Positions 14,142 to 23,850 of a stretch of DNA of 64,000 nt are shown here, piece after piece. Below the pieces are notes generated by a model. It saw only the letters and a program-made list of their open reading frames with translations, searched no databases and was not told the origin of the DNA. Position 1 is the first letter of the stretch; each line of letters starts with the position of its first letter. The stretch spans positions 1 through 64,000 of the forward strand of contig CAYNML010000028.1 of NCBI GenBank assembly GCA_964398185.1, in the 5' to 3' direction. Both the position numbers and the translations under genes were made by a program. Source of the DNA: Fen-1058 sp964398185 (lineage in GTDB: Bacteria > Chloroflexota > Anaerolineae > Fen-1058).

Positions 14142-15638
14142 ATGAATACCGCTGACTATCTTCTTGAGCACGGGCGCGGCCCTGACGCCGCAATCATTGC
14201 CAACAAAGCCGAATACACCTACGCCGATCTCCGCCATGCCAGCGCGCGGCTGCTGGCCGAGATGCTGGCGCTCGGCGTCGGGCCGGCGGATCGCGTCGCC
14301 ATTCTGGGTAACAACTCGCTCTTCTGGGTGGCAGCCTATTTGGCCACTTTAAAGCTGGGCGCGGTGGCGGTGCCCTTTGCCACCACCTTGACGATCGATT
14401 CAGTCAGCGCCATGCAATCCTTCGTGAACTGCAAAGTTCTGCTGGCCGAGAAACGCATTCAACGCCGCTTTGCCGCCGCCTTCCCCGTCGAACTTCCCAC
14501 CATTTTCGACGAGGTCCTGACAGAGGATGGCGCCACCGCCTGGCCCGCACCCGCACCCATCGATATCCAGCAGGATGCAGCCCTCATGTTCACCAGCGGG
14601 ACCACGGCCAAGCCGCGCGCGGTGCGCATCACGCATCGCAACATTCAAGCCAACACAGCCTCGATTATTGAATATCTCGATCTTGGCCCGGCCGATCGGA
14701 TGATGGCCATCCTGCAGTTCTTCTACTGCTTTGGCACTTCATTACTGCACACCCATCTGCGCGTGGGCGGATCGCTGGTGCTGTCGAACAACTTTGTCTA
14801 TCCTGAAACAGTGCTTGATCTCATGGAGGCCACGGAATGCACGGGGTTTGCCGGTGTGCCTTCCACCTATCAGACGCTGCTGCGCAACTCCACTTTCCCC
14901 AAACGGCAGATCAAATCACTGCGCAAGGTTCAACAGGCTGGCGGTAAGCTGCAACCGGTGCTGATAGAGGAGCTCATCGGCGCTGTACCGGCCGGCGAAG
15001 TCTTCGTAATGTACGGACAGACCGAGGCTACTGCCCGTTTATCGTATTTACCCCCTGCCCTATTGGGAACCAAGCTGGGCTCGATCGGGCGCGGTATCCC
15101 CGGCGTTACGCTGCGGGTAATTGGTGAAGACGGTCAAGACGTCAACCCTGGCGAGGTCGGCGAGATCTACGCGTGGGGCGACAACATCAGCCCGGGCTAT
15201 CTGGAAGAGCCGGAAGCTTCAGCGCAGAAATTCGTGGACGGCGTGCTGCATACCGGTGATTTGGCTACCGTTGATGAAGAGGGGTTCATTTTCGTCGTAG
15301 ATCGCAAAGCCGACTTCATCAAAACCTATGGGTACCGGGTGAGCAGCCAGCAGGTGGAGAATTGTATCGTCGAACTGCCAGAGGTGGTCACGGCCGCCGT
15401 GATCGGCGAGCCCGACCTGGTGCGCGGCGAAGCGATCAAGGCCTTCGTCGTACTGCGTGCCGGTGCGCAACTCACGGCTGACGACATTCTGGCGCATTGT
15501 GCCAGTCGCCTGGCGAGTTACATGGTCCCCAAGGAAATCGCCTTTATTGATAAGCTGCCCATCAATGCTCACGGCAAGATCATGAAAACTGAACTGCGCA
15601 AATTATCGGCGGCCAAAGAAGCGACAGCACCCGCCTAG
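14142..15638 (+). CDS. AMP-forming acyl-CoA/acyl-ACP ligase
   Basis: A 498-residue ANL-superfamily adenylating enzyme. The P-loop MFTSGTTAKPRAVRITH lies near residue 148, and YGQTEATARLSYLPP is the A5 motif. HTGDLATVDEEGFIFVVDRK with KTYGYRVSSQQVE is the hinge and A8 region, and NAHGKIMKTELRK carries the catalytic lysine. ATG 14142 follows a GGGGGAAG ribosome site; upstream in-frame ATG 14073 gives a leader unlike the family. It activates a carboxylic acid as an acyl-adenylate and probably passes it to the ACP encoded just upstream. Similar ligases occur with ACP and AsnB-like genes in exopolysaccharide loci, including exosortase loci, but no exosortase is seen here. Confidence 0.9.
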   Translation: MNTADYLLEHGRGPDAAIIANKAEYTYADLRHASARLLAEMLALGVGPADRVAILGNNSLFWVAAYLATLKLGAVAVPFATTLTIDSVSAMQSFVNCKVLLAEKRIQRRFAAAFPVELPTIFDEVLTEDGATAWPAPAPIDIQQDAALMFTSGTTAKPRAVRITHRNIQANTASIIEYLDLGPADRMMAILQFFYCFGTSLLHTHLRVGGSLVLSNNFVYPETVLDLMEATECTGFAGVPSTYQTLLRNSTFPKRQIKSLRKVQQAGGKLQPVLIEELIGAVPAGEVFVMYGQTEATARLSYLPPALLGTKLGSIGRGIPGVTLRVIGEDGQDVNPGEVGEIYAWGDNISPGYLEEPEASAQKFVDGVLHTGDLATVDEEGFIFVVDRKADFIKTYGYRVSSQQVENCIVELPEVVTAAVIGEPDLVRGEAIKAFVVLRAGAQLTADDILAHCASRLASYMVPKEIAFIDKLPINAHGKIMKTELRKLSAAKEATAPA

Positions 15639-15663
15639 CCGACGAGGGAGCGGCCAGACGCCT

Positions 15664-17649
15664 ATGTGTGGAATAGTGGGAGTCGTCAACGCGCGTGAAG
15701 CAGCACCCATTGAGCCTGAATTGATCGGACGTATGCTGGCCATGATCCGGCATCGCGGCCCGGATGAATTTGGCATCTACCACGACAATCAAGCCGGACT
15801 GGGTAATGCCCGCCTCAGTATCATCGATCTCAGCGGGGGACAACAGCCGATCGGGAACGAAGACGGAACGCTGTGGATCGTCTTCAATGGCGAAATCTTC
15901 AACTACATCGAACTGCGTCCCGATCTGGAGCAGCGTGGGCATCAGTTCACGACCAACTGCGATACCGAGATTATCCTGCACCTCTATGAAGACTATGGCC
16001 CCGCTTGCCTGCAGTACCTCAACGGGCAATTTGCCATTGCCATCTGGGATGCGCGCCAGCGGCAGTTGTTCCTCGCGCGCGATCGGGTGGGTATTCGCCC
16101 GGTGTTCTACACGCTGCAAAATGACCAGCTCATCTTTGGCTCAGAGATGAAAGCGCTGCTGGCACACCCGGCGGTGCAGGCCCAGATCGCCCCGGAGGCG
16201 CTGGCGCAGGTCTTCACGTTCTGGAGCACGCTGCCACCCTACACGATTTTTCGCGGCATTCATGAACTACCGCCGGGGCACTACCTCATGCTGCACGAGG
16301 GCGAAGTGAAAATCGAGCCGTTCTGGACCTTGAATTTCGCCGAAGACCAGAACTCGCAGCGTACCGCCGACGATTATCTGGACGAATTCGAGCAGCTGCT
16401 TATCGACGCCACGATGATTCGACTGCGCGCCGATGTGCCGGTGGGCGCATACCTGAGCGGCGGACTCGATTCATCTGTGACGACAGCCATCATCCGCAAG
16501 TACACTCAGAACCGGCTGGACACTTTTTCCATCGCGTTTTCCGATCCGGCCTTCGACGAAAGTGATTTTCAGCGGCGCATGGCCGCCTACCTGGGCACCG
16601 CTCACCAGGTAGTGTACTGCACCCATGAAGACATCGGCCGCCTTTTCCCGGAAGTAATCTGGCACACCGAAACACCCACCGTGCGCACCGCGCCCGCGCC
16701 GATGTTCATGCTGTCCCAGCTGGTGCACGATTGCAATTTCAAAGTCGTGATGACAGGTGAAGGCGCTGACGAACTGCTGGGCGGATATGACATCTTTAAG
16801 GAGATGGTCATTCGCCGCTTCTGGGCCAAAGACCCCGACTCAACGATGCGTCCGGCACTCCTGCGCCGGCTTTATCCCGAGATCGGCCAGCTCAACAGCA
16901 CCAGTGGCGCATTCCTGACGGCGTTCTTCAAGCGCGACCTGACGGCCACTGATTCCAACTTCTATTCCCACACTATCCGCTGGAACAACGCGGCGCGCCT
17001 GCAGCGCTTGATGCACAATCCGGACGCCGCTGGCAAACATCTTGAAGAAGAGCTGGTTCCGCTGCCGCAGGGGTTCAAATCCTGGTCGCACTTTGGCCAG
17101 GCGCAGTACCTCGAAATCGCCACCTTCTTGTCGTCGTATCTGCTTTCGTCGCAGGGCGACCGCGTGGCGATGGGCCACTCGGTCGAAGGCCGTTACCCGT
17201 TTCTGGATTACCGCATGGTGGAATTCTGCGGCCGCTTACCCGCCAAATACAAAATGGTGGGCTTGCGCGAAAAATGGCTGCTCCGCCAGATGGGCCGCAA
17301 GCTGCTGCCGCCCGAAATCTGGACTCGGCGCAAGCGCCCGTATCGCGCGCCCATTCAGCGCAGTTTCTTTGGCGCCGCACAGACCACGGCCTACGTTCAG
17401 AATCTGCTATCGGAACAAGCAGTCCAGGAAGCCGGACTGTTCAATCCGCAAGCGGTGGCGCAGCTCGTGCGTAAAGCGATCGGCGGCGCACAGCTCAGCG
17501 AAGTGGACGATATGGCCGTGGCCGGAATCTTATCCACGCAGTTGGTTTACGATCAATTTGTCAAGCGCTTCAACACCCGATTGTCACAGCTGCGTCCCGC
17601 CGATCGGGTAAAGATAGTCCATCCTTCCGCACAGGAGCACACGCGATGA
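15664..17649 (+). CDS. asnB: Asparagine synthase (glutamine-hydrolysing) family amidotransferase
   Basis: A 661-residue two-domain enzyme. MCGIVGVVN exposes the catalytic Cys2 of the N-terminal glutaminase domain, with FNGEIFNY and RDRVGIRPVFY in the expected places. The C-terminal synthetase domain has the PP-loop YLSGGLDSSVTTAI near residue 264 and GEGADELLGGYDIF near residue 365. Enzymes of this class make asparagine or amidate other carboxylates, including sugar uronic acids in O-antigen loci. Between an ACP-ligase pair and an NAD-synthase-like gene it is more likely a tailoring amidotransferase than housekeeping AsnB. The stop overlaps the next start (ATGA). Confidence 0.92.
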   Translation: MCGIVGVVNAREAAPIEPELIGRMLAMIRHRGPDEFGIYHDNQAGLGNARLSIIDLSGGQQPIGNEDGTLWIVFNGEIFNYIELRPDLEQRGHQFTTNCDTEIILHLYEDYGPACLQYLNGQFAIAIWDARQRQLFLARDRVGIRPVFYTLQNDQLIFGSEMKALLAHPAVQAQIAPEALAQVFTFWSTLPPYTIFRGIHELPPGHYLMLHEGEVKIEPFWTLNFAEDQNSQRTADDYLDEFEQLLIDATMIRLRADVPVGAYLSGGLDSSVTTAIIRKYTQNRLDTFSIAFSDPAFDESDFQRRMAAYLGTAHQVVYCTHEDIGRLFPEVIWHTETPTVRTAPAPMFMLSQLVHDCNFKVVMTGEGADELLGGYDIFKEMVIRRFWAKDPDSTMRPALLRRLYPEIGQLNSTSGAFLTAFFKRDLTATDSNFYSHTIRWNNAARLQRLMHNPDAAGKHLEEELVPLPQGFKSWSHFGQAQYLEIATFLSSYLLSSQGDRVAMGHSVEGRYPFLDYRMVEFCGRLPAKYKMVGLREKWLLRQMGRKLLPPEIWTRRKRPYRAPIQRSFFGAAQTTAYVQNLLSEQAVQEAGLFNPQAVAQLVRKAIGGAQLSEVDDMAVAGILSTQLVYDQFVKRFNTRLSQLRPADRVKIVHPSAQEHTR

Positions 17650-18641
17650 ATCAGTCCATCACGTCAACACCCGCGGTTTTCAGCCGACACTCACTGAATA
17701 TCGACGCCGCGCAGGAAACCGATCGGCTTGTCGAGTTTCTGCGGCACAGGGTTCACGATACTTTGCGCCGGCAGGGAGCCGTGGTCGGCATCAGCGGCGG
17801 CATTGATTCCTCGGTGGTGCTGGCGCTGTGCGCCCGCGCCTTCGGCCCCGAGCATGTGCTAGGCATCTTGCTGCCTGAGCAGGAATCCAGTCCCGAAAGC
17901 GCCGACCTGGCCCATCAGCTGGCGGCGCAATACGGGGTAACCACGGTAACCGAAGACATCTCGGGGGCGCTGCAAGGCGCCGGCTGCTATCGCCGCCGCG
18001 ACGAGGCCATCAAACGCATTTTCCCCGACTTCGGCCCGCACTGGAAAGCCAAGATCGTGCTGGCAGGCAACCTGCTGGAGCAAGCCGCGCTGAATGTTTT
18101 CCGGCTGACGGTCACCAATCCGCAGGGTGAAGAATTCAGCAAGCGCCTGCCGATGCATGAATTTGCGCAGATTGTGGCCGCGTCCAATTTCAAGCAGCGC
18201 ATGCGCATGAGCATGTTGTACTATCACGCCGAGGCGCGCAACTACGCCGTCATCGGCACGGCCAACAAGAATGAGCACGCCCTGGGCTTCTTTGTCAAAT
18301 ACGGCGACGGCGGCGTCGATATTCAACTGATTGCGCATCTCTTCAAGACGCAGGTCTACCAGCTGGCGAAGTACTTGGCCGTGCCGGAGGAAATTCAACG
18401 TCGCACCCCCACCACTGACACCTACCCAGGCGGCAGCACGCAAGAAGAATTCTTCTATCGCGTACCGTTCGATATCCTGGACACGGTCTGGCTGGGGCAC
18501 GAACAGGGGCTGACGGCCGATCAGATCGCCCAGGCGCTCAGCCTGTCACGCGATCAAGTCGATCGCATCATCAAAGACATCATCAGCAAACAGCGCGCGA
18601 CGGAATACCTGCGTCAGTCGCCGCTTGAGATCGCCGCCTGA
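17646..18641 (+). CDS. nadE: NAD(+) synthase family protein
   Basis: A 331-residue ammonia-type NAD synthase. The PP-loop GISGGIDSSVVLAL is at about residues 48-61. GTANKNEHALGFFVKYGDGG matches the family GTxNxxE...G...KYGDG block, and IAHLFKTQVYQLAKYL is also conserved. It is longer than the typical 245-280-residue bacterial NadE, with an N-terminal extension. It overlaps the amidotransferase gene by 4 bp, so the two are translationally coupled. That placement is unusual for cofactor synthesis and suggests a paralogue that adenylates and amidates a carboxylate of the module. The alternative is a true NAD synthase. Confidence 0.85.
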   Translation: MNQSITSTPAVFSRHSLNIDAAQETDRLVEFLRHRVHDTLRRQGAVVGISGGIDSSVVLALCARAFGPEHVLGILLPEQESSPESADLAHQLAAQYGVTTVTEDISGALQGAGCYRRRDEAIKRIFPDFGPHWKAKIVLAGNLLEQAALNVFRLTVTNPQGEEFSKRLPMHEFAQIVAASNFKQRMRMSMLYYHAEARNYAVIGTANKNEHALGFFVKYGDGGVDIQLIAHLFKTQVYQLAKYLAVPEEIQRRTPTTDTYPGGSTQEEFFYRVPFDILDTVWLGHEQGLTADQIAQALSLSRDQVDRIIKDIISKQRATEYLRQSPLEIAA

Positions 18642-18670
18642 CGCTTGCTCGTCGCCCGGAACGCACAGCC

Positions 18671-19729
18671 ATGCTAAAACAGCTTTCCATGCTCAACGGA
18701 CTGGCAATTGTTGCGGCCGTCCTCAACCATTCCGTCAGCTATGGTTATATCGCCATGTTCTGGTGGGTTGATCAATATCGCCCCGTCACGCCGCCCAATT
18801 ACGAGCAGATCGGGAGTCCCTCGTACTTTGGACTGGTGGCGCTGCAGTCTTTAACGCTCTTCTGCGTTCCGGCCTTTTTGTTTGCGGCGGGTTACTTTGT
18901 AGCGTATGCCGCGCGTGCGGAAAGCGGCCTGACCTGGAAAATGGTGCGGGCGCGCGTAACCCGTCTGTTGGTGCCCTACCTGATCTGGTCGGCACTGCGG
19001 TTTCTGACCGATCCCGCCTTGCAGCAGGAGTTTGTAGTGCCCTATTACTTTATTGTGGTATTGATTCAGTTCTACCTGCTGTCGCCTTTCATTGTCCGCT
19101 GGGCTAAGACGTATCCGCGCCGCCTGTTGATTTCGACGGGGGTACTACAAATCGTAAGCAACGCCCTGCTGGTGTATCTCCAGATTGCGGCGGATAATTC
19201 ATCCCGCGCAGTCTTCTCGCACATTGGCTGGCTGTTTATCTGGTTTGCCTTCTACTTCCCGTTTGGCGTCGTGGCAGGCCTGTACTGGACGCCCATCCGC
19301 GCCTGGATAGCACGCTTCAAGTGGCTGTGGGTGCTGCTGGCGGTGGCCTGTGGCCTCGCCTCTATCCTGGAAGATCTGTGGCTGCGCCAGGTCACACAAA
19401 CGCCGCCTTCCTGGCAGGCGGCCACCTTCACGTCAAATCTGTACGCCCTGGCATTTGTGCTGGCTTTCGTTTCCTTCAACCTGAGCAAGATCAGGGGCTC
19501 GCGGCTGCTCAACTGGCTTGGCGCCCATTCATATGGCATTTATCTGGCTCACTATCTGTTCATCGCGCTGATCGCGCGTTTCTATCGGCGTGTTACGCCG
19601 TTTCTCTTGTCGCAGCAAGTCTTGTTCGTCGTGGTATTGGCGATCACCGACATCGGCCTGGTTGCCCTGATGATGGAAGCCGTGGCACGCACTCCGGCCC
19701 GCCGGGCCTACCGGTACTTATTCGGTTGA
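18671..19729 (+). CDS. Acyltransferase-3 family membrane protein
   Basis: A 352-residue integral membrane protein with about ten hydrophobic helices, typical of the acyltransferase-3 (OafA/YrhL-like) family that O-acylates surface glycans. The N-terminus MLNGLAIVAAVLNHSVSYGY carries the conserved His of helix 1, and RARVTRLLVPYLIWSALRF is characteristic. GAHSYGIYLAHYLFIALIAR near the C-terminus matches the family 'SYGIYLxHxxF' block. It follows the NAD-synthase-like gene by 29 bp. It is the natural candidate to transfer the substituent made by the ACP module onto the polysaccharide. Confidence 0.88.
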   Translation: MLKQLSMLNGLAIVAAVLNHSVSYGYIAMFWWVDQYRPVTPPNYEQIGSPSYFGLVALQSLTLFCVPAFLFAAGYFVAYAARAESGLTWKMVRARVTRLLVPYLIWSALRFLTDPALQQEFVVPYYFIVVLIQFYLLSPFIVRWAKTYPRRLLISTGVLQIVSNALLVYLQIAADNSSRAVFSHIGWLFIWFAFYFPFGVVAGLYWTPIRAWIARFKWLWVLLAVACGLASILEDLWLRQVTQTPPSWQAATFTSNLYALAFVLAFVSFNLSKIRGSRLLNWLGAHSYGIYLAHYLFIALIARFYRRVTPFLLSQQVLFVVVLAITDIGLVALMMEAVARTPARRAYRYLFG

Positions 19730-19778
19730 GCACAGACGACCGTTATATACTTTTGGGACTGACAAATAAGGAGGAGCA

Positions 19779-20696
19779 ATGACAACGTCAACTAAATCAA
19801 AGCCGAGGCTATCACCGCGCGCCAAGCGCGACGTGCTGATTGCTGGTGGTGTGCTGATAGCACTGGTGATGCTGGTGATCGCCGGTAGTCTATTGATGGG
19901 CTACGGACTGCGCCTGCGCAGCTTCGTGCTGGATCTGCCTAATCTGGTGCAGGCCGTGTTGAACAAGCCTTCTGTCGCTACAACCGAGCCAAGCGAGTAT
20001 CGCAATATCGTCTTTCTGCATCGCTCGGTGGGCAATAACCTTGTCGAGCAAGGTGGTGTGCGCGATCTCTTCACAGCTGCCGGATACCAGTTCTGGGATG
20101 TGGACGACAACTATCGCGGCTTGCGCAATCCCGCCGATCAGTTTGTTGGTTACACCTACAGCGTTCCCAACGGCAATACCGAGCCGGACGGGCTGTTGAA
20201 GATTTTCTCGCAACCCGTTTACGATCTACCGATCAACACCTTCAGCAGCCTGCTCCAGCACGAAGTGATTGCCTTCAAGTCGTGTTTCACTTCGAATGAT
20301 CTAAAAAGCGATGCGCAGGTGGCCGAGCGTAAAGCCTGGTACCTGAAGATGCGCGATACCATCGACCAGCATCCCGATCGGCTCTTTATCGCGCTCACGT
20401 CTCCGCCGCGCAATCCGGCGGAAACCACACCCGAAGAAGCGCAGCGCGCCCGCGAGATTGCCGTGTGGCTTACCTCGGACGAATTTCTGGCCGGACATCC
20501 CAACCTGGTCGTGTTTGATCTGTTCAGCGCGTTTGCTGAGAATGATCCAAGTGCGCCCGATTACAACACCATTCGCGCAGCCTACCGGACGGGCAGCGAC
20601 TCGCACCCAAATCAGTTCGCCAACGAAAGCGTCGCGCCGCAGTTTGTCGAGTTTGTGACCCGCGCCATCGAGCAGTTCAAGCAGGCGCAACAATAA
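19779..20696 (+). CDS. Membrane-anchored SGNH-hydrolase-like protein
   Basis: A 305-residue protein with an N-terminal membrane helix (VLIAGGVLIALVMLVIAGSL) and an extracytoplasmic domain. It resembles SGNH/GDSL-like proteins: a first strand NIVFLHRSVGNNLVEQGG, a LFIALTSPPRNP block and a late GSDSHPNQFANESV block where the Asp-His pair would sit. The canonical GDS serine motif is not obvious, so catalysis is uncertain. AAGGAGGAG precedes the ATG. It is probably the partner of the acyltransferase-3 gene, as SGNH domains often act with AT3 proteins in glycan O-acylation. Confidence 0.6.
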   Translation: MTTSTKSKPRLSPRAKRDVLIAGGVLIALVMLVIAGSLLMGYGLRLRSFVLDLPNLVQAVLNKPSVATTEPSEYRNIVFLHRSVGNNLVEQGGVRDLFTAAGYQFWDVDDNYRGLRNPADQFVGYTYSVPNGNTEPDGLLKIFSQPVYDLPINTFSSLLQHEVIAFKSCFTSNDLKSDAQVAERKAWYLKMRDTIDQHPDRLFIALTSPPRNPAETTPEEAQRAREIAVWLTSDEFLAGHPNLVVFDLFSAFAENDPSAPDYNTIRAAYRTGSDSHPNQFANESVAPQFVEFVTRAIEQFKQAQQ

Positions 20697-20769
20697 TTTC
20701 GCACATCAGCATCAACAGTGCCGTACGCGCTGTTAATCATAATGCTGAAAAAGATGGTGGAGTGAATCA

Positions 20770-21996
20770 ATGGCAGCCGCAACCGAACAACTACTCTCAG
20801 TCATTATTCCCGCGTACAACGAAGAAGACGGCATCGCCGATATTCTCGATCGGGTGTTGAGCATCCGCGCGGGCTTGTCCGCAGTCGGTGTCGCCGGGCC
20901 GGAGGTGATCGTCGTCGACGACGGCAGCAAGGATCGCACCGTCGAAATCGTCCGCACCTACCACGACGTGACGCTCATTCGCCATGAAAAGAACCGGGGA
21001 TATGGCGGCGCATTGAAAACCGGCTTCGCCAACGCCAACGGCAACCTCATGTCATTTCTGGATGCCGATGGCACCTACCCGCCCGAGCATTTCCCTGAGC
21101 TGTGCCGCGCCGCGCTGGACGGCGCAGACCTGGTCATCGGTTCACGCATGGCCGGCGCCAAAAGTGAAATGCCCAAGACGCGCCGTTTGGGCAACATCAT
21201 CTTTGCCCGGCTCGTCAGCATCATCGGCAACCGACACGTGACCGACAGCGCGAGCGGCATGCGCGTCTTCCGCCGCGAATCGCTGGAGCGCATGTACCCG
21301 CTGCCCGACGGGCTGAACTTCACGCCCGTCATGAGCACCCGCGCCATCCATGAAGGGCTGAAGATGGTGGAAGTGCCCATTCCGTACAGCGAGCGCCTGG
21401 GTCGCTCCAAGCTCAGCGTCGTCAAAGACGGCGTGCGCTTCTTGAACTCGATCGTCCTCACGGCCATGTCATACAATCCCGTGCGCATCCTGGGATTGAT
21501 GGGGCTGGCCGGCGTCGGCTTCGCCGCACTGGTGGCCGCCATCCTCGTCGTACTCCGCTTGACGGGCGTGACGCAGCTACAGTCGCTGGGCATTTATGCC
21601 GTTTTCACCGCGCTGGTGCTGGGCGTTACCGGCGTCAGCCTGTTCACGCTGGGGGCCATGTTCAATTATCTGGTATCCTTATTCCAGAAGCGCGATGTGC
21701 AACAAGGGCTTTTTAACAAGCGCGTCTTTGACCCGCCACTGGAAACGCACTTTGGCGCACTGGGCGTCATCAGCGTCAGCGTCGGAGTGCTCGTCGCGCT
21801 GTTGCTGCTCATCGTGGGCCTCACCGGCGCCACACTGGAACAGATGTGGCTGTGGATGATCGCCAGTGCCATGGCGACGCTCATTGGCGTGCAGCTGGTG
21901 GTGGCGCGGGTTATTATGAACGTGCTGGGCGACCTGAGTCGCCGCGAAGTCAAGCAAGGGCAGGACATGCGGGGCAATCCCATCAAGCCGAATTGA
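20770..21996 (+). CDS. Family 2 glycosyltransferase, polyprenyl-phosphate type
   Basis: A 408-residue GT2 enzyme of the dolichol/polyprenyl-phosphate sugar transferase type. LSVIIPAYNEEDGIADIL starts the GT-A fold, VIVVDDGSKDRTVE holds the nucleotide-binding Asp pair, and FLDADGTYPPEHFPEL holds the DXD-like motif. Residues about 235-390 contain four hydrophobic helices in the C-terminal half. It probably makes a lipid-phosphate-linked sugar for later transfer, for example by the GT39-like protein at 44265-45620. It opens the main polysaccharide locus, 73 bp after the SGNH-like gene. Confidence 0.9.
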   Translation: MAAATEQLLSVIIPAYNEEDGIADILDRVLSIRAGLSAVGVAGPEVIVVDDGSKDRTVEIVRTYHDVTLIRHEKNRGYGGALKTGFANANGNLMSFLDADGTYPPEHFPELCRAALDGADLVIGSRMAGAKSEMPKTRRLGNIIFARLVSIIGNRHVTDSASGMRVFRRESLERMYPLPDGLNFTPVMSTRAIHEGLKMVEVPIPYSERLGRSKLSVVKDGVRFLNSIVLTAMSYNPVRILGLMGLAGVGFAALVAAILVVLRLTGVTQLQSLGIYAVFTALVLGVTGVSLFTLGAMFNYLVSLFQKRDVQQGLFNKRVFDPPLETHFGALGVISVSVGVLVALLLLIVGLTGATLEQMWLWMIASAMATLIGVQLVVARVIMNVLGDLSRREVKQGQDMRGNPIKPN

Positions 21997-22039
21997 GAAT
22001 TGATAGTGGGTTGAATGGATAACGAGGGAGGAACAAATT

Positions 22040-23776
22040 ATGAGTGAGAACAATGAACACCTCGATCATGAGGCGCAACTGAAACTGAATCTGGGCACGC
22101 GCGCAGTCAAGAATCTGCCGATGGCAAAATTCCCTGACGCCGATCTGGCCGTGCGCGCGAAGGGAATCCGCCGTCCGCCGTACAAGGTGGATATTCTGCT
22201 GGTGAATCCCCCCACCCCAGACAAGGCAATCTGGATTCGCAGTCAGCACCGCGTGGGCCGGCGCAGCCGTGAAAACATGATCTGGCCGCAGATGGAATTG
22301 GCGCAGATGGCGGCCATGCTCATGCCCGACTACACGGTGGAGATCATTGACGCCAACGCGCGGCGCATGAGTTGGCCCGAATTTGAAGCCAAGTTGAAAG
22401 AACTGCGCCCGCGCTTCTATCTGACACAGGTTACCGCGCCGACGCTGACCAATGACATGTACGGGGCTTTCCTGGCGCGCAGTCTGGGCGCGATCACGAT
22501 TGCTTTCGGCACGCACGTCACCCCCATGCCGCGCGAAACACTGGAACAGTTTCCGGCGCTCGATTTTGTGCTGCGCGGCGAACCCGAATTGACCCTGCGC
22601 GAATTGATGGATACCATCATGGCCGCCAATGGCCTCTGGACAGTGGCCGACGGTAAGCTGTTGCGCGCCGATGGGAAACCCGCTGACGAGAAGAGTCACC
22701 TTGCCTACATGATGAAGGATGCCGATCCGCTGTGGGTGCCGACCTGGCTGCTGGAAACCAGCGAGCAGCCGCTGCCTGACGATCGGATGCGTTTGACGCC
22801 CGCCCACCTCAGCGCCATCCGCGGCCTGGCGTGGCGCATGAACAACGAAGCCCGCGTCAACTGGGATCGCCCCTTCATCCGCAATCTCGACGATCTACCC
22901 ATTCCGGCGCACCATCTGCTGCCCATCGACAAATATCGCATCCCGGCCATCAAGGGCACGTACACGTTCATCGTCACCAGCCGCGGCTGCACGGCGGGCT
23001 GCAAGTATTGCATCAAACACGTCAGTTATCAGTTCTCCATCCGCTTGCGTTCACCGGAAAACATCATGCAGGAACTGCGCGTGTTGAAGCAGCTGGGGCT
23101 GCATCACGTGCACATGTACGCCGATCTGTTCACGGTCAATCGCGAACAAGTCATGAAACTGTGCCAAATGATGATCGACGAAAAACTTGGCTTAACGTGG
23201 ACGTGTAACAGCCGCGTGGACTACGTCGACGAAGAAATGCTGCAATTGATGGGCAAGTCGGGCTGCACGTACATCTCGTGGGGCATCGAGAGTGCCAACG
23301 AGCAGATTCTCAAAAAGGCGGCCAAGGGCTATCGCTTGGAGCAGGCTCCCCGCGCGCTCAAGTGGGCGCACGAAGCCGGCATCAAGAACTGGGGCTACTT
23401 CATTATCGGCCTGCCCGGCGAAACGCCCGAGACCATCCAGCAGACCATCAAGTTTGCCAAGGCGCTGCCGCTCGATATCGCGCTGTTCCATGTGGCGGCG
23501 CCCTACCCCGGCACGCCGTTCTTCTTTGAGGTACTAGAAAACAACTGGTTCCGGCCGGGCACGCAATGGGAGCAAGTGGACATGGACAAGTCCACTGTGC
23601 TCGACTATCAAGGGATGACGGCGGAAGAGCTGGAGCGCTGGCAAAAGAAAGCCTTCCGTGAATGGGCTTTCCGCCCCGGCCCCATGTGGACGTTCATCCG
23701 CAGTATTAACGGACCGCGTGTGTTCAAGTCGGCGTTCGAGATCGCGCTGGGCACACTGGGCTGGGTCAAGAATTAA
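22040..23776 (+). CDS. Cobalamin-binding radical SAM protein
   Basis: A 578-residue class B-type radical SAM protein. An N-terminal B12-binding domain (VDILLVNPPTPDKAIW, then MWPQMELAQMA-like and VEIIDANARRMSW segments) is followed by the radical SAM core. The cluster ligands are C317, C321 and C324 in SRGCTAGCKYC. Members methylate unreactive carbons or rearrange lipids and tetrapyrroles. GEPELTLRELM and GIESANEQILKKAAKGY are family features. A GAGGGAGGA ribosome site precedes ATG 22040. Its place between a lipid-linked GT2 and an O-antigen ligase-type gene suggests methylation of a lipid carrier or sugar; the substrate is unknown. Confidence 0.88.
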   Translation: MSENNEHLDHEAQLKLNLGTRAVKNLPMAKFPDADLAVRAKGIRRPPYKVDILLVNPPTPDKAIWIRSQHRVGRRSRENMIWPQMELAQMAAMLMPDYTVEIIDANARRMSWPEFEAKLKELRPRFYLTQVTAPTLTNDMYGAFLARSLGAITIAFGTHVTPMPRETLEQFPALDFVLRGEPELTLRELMDTIMAANGLWTVADGKLLRADGKPADEKSHLAYMMKDADPLWVPTWLLETSEQPLPDDRMRLTPAHLSAIRGLAWRMNNEARVNWDRPFIRNLDDLPIPAHHLLPIDKYRIPAIKGTYTFIVTSRGCTAGCKYCIKHVSYQFSIRLRSPENIMQELRVLKQLGLHHVHMYADLFTVNREQVMKLCQMMIDEKLGLTWTCNSRVDYVDEEMLQLMGKSGCTYISWGIESANEQILKKAAKGYRLEQAPRALKWAHEAGIKNWGYFIIGLPGETPETIQQTIKFAKALPLDIALFHVAAPYPGTPFFFEVLENNWFRPGTQWEQVDMDKSTVLDYQGMTAEELERWQKKAFREWAFRPGPMWTFIRSINGPRVFKSAFEIALGTLGWVKN

Positions 23777-23850
23777 CAACACCCCGAGGGAAGATCGGAT
23801 CATTTGGGTCACTTTCCTCGGATGAGCGTCTCACACACTCGCACGGCGAC

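Noticed and set aside
13763..16000. Exosortase-type locus because of the ACP, AMP-ligase and AsnB combination
   Set aside because: No exosortase or PEP-CTERM-type genes are seen, and the LamG anchors lack a recognisable exosortase motif.
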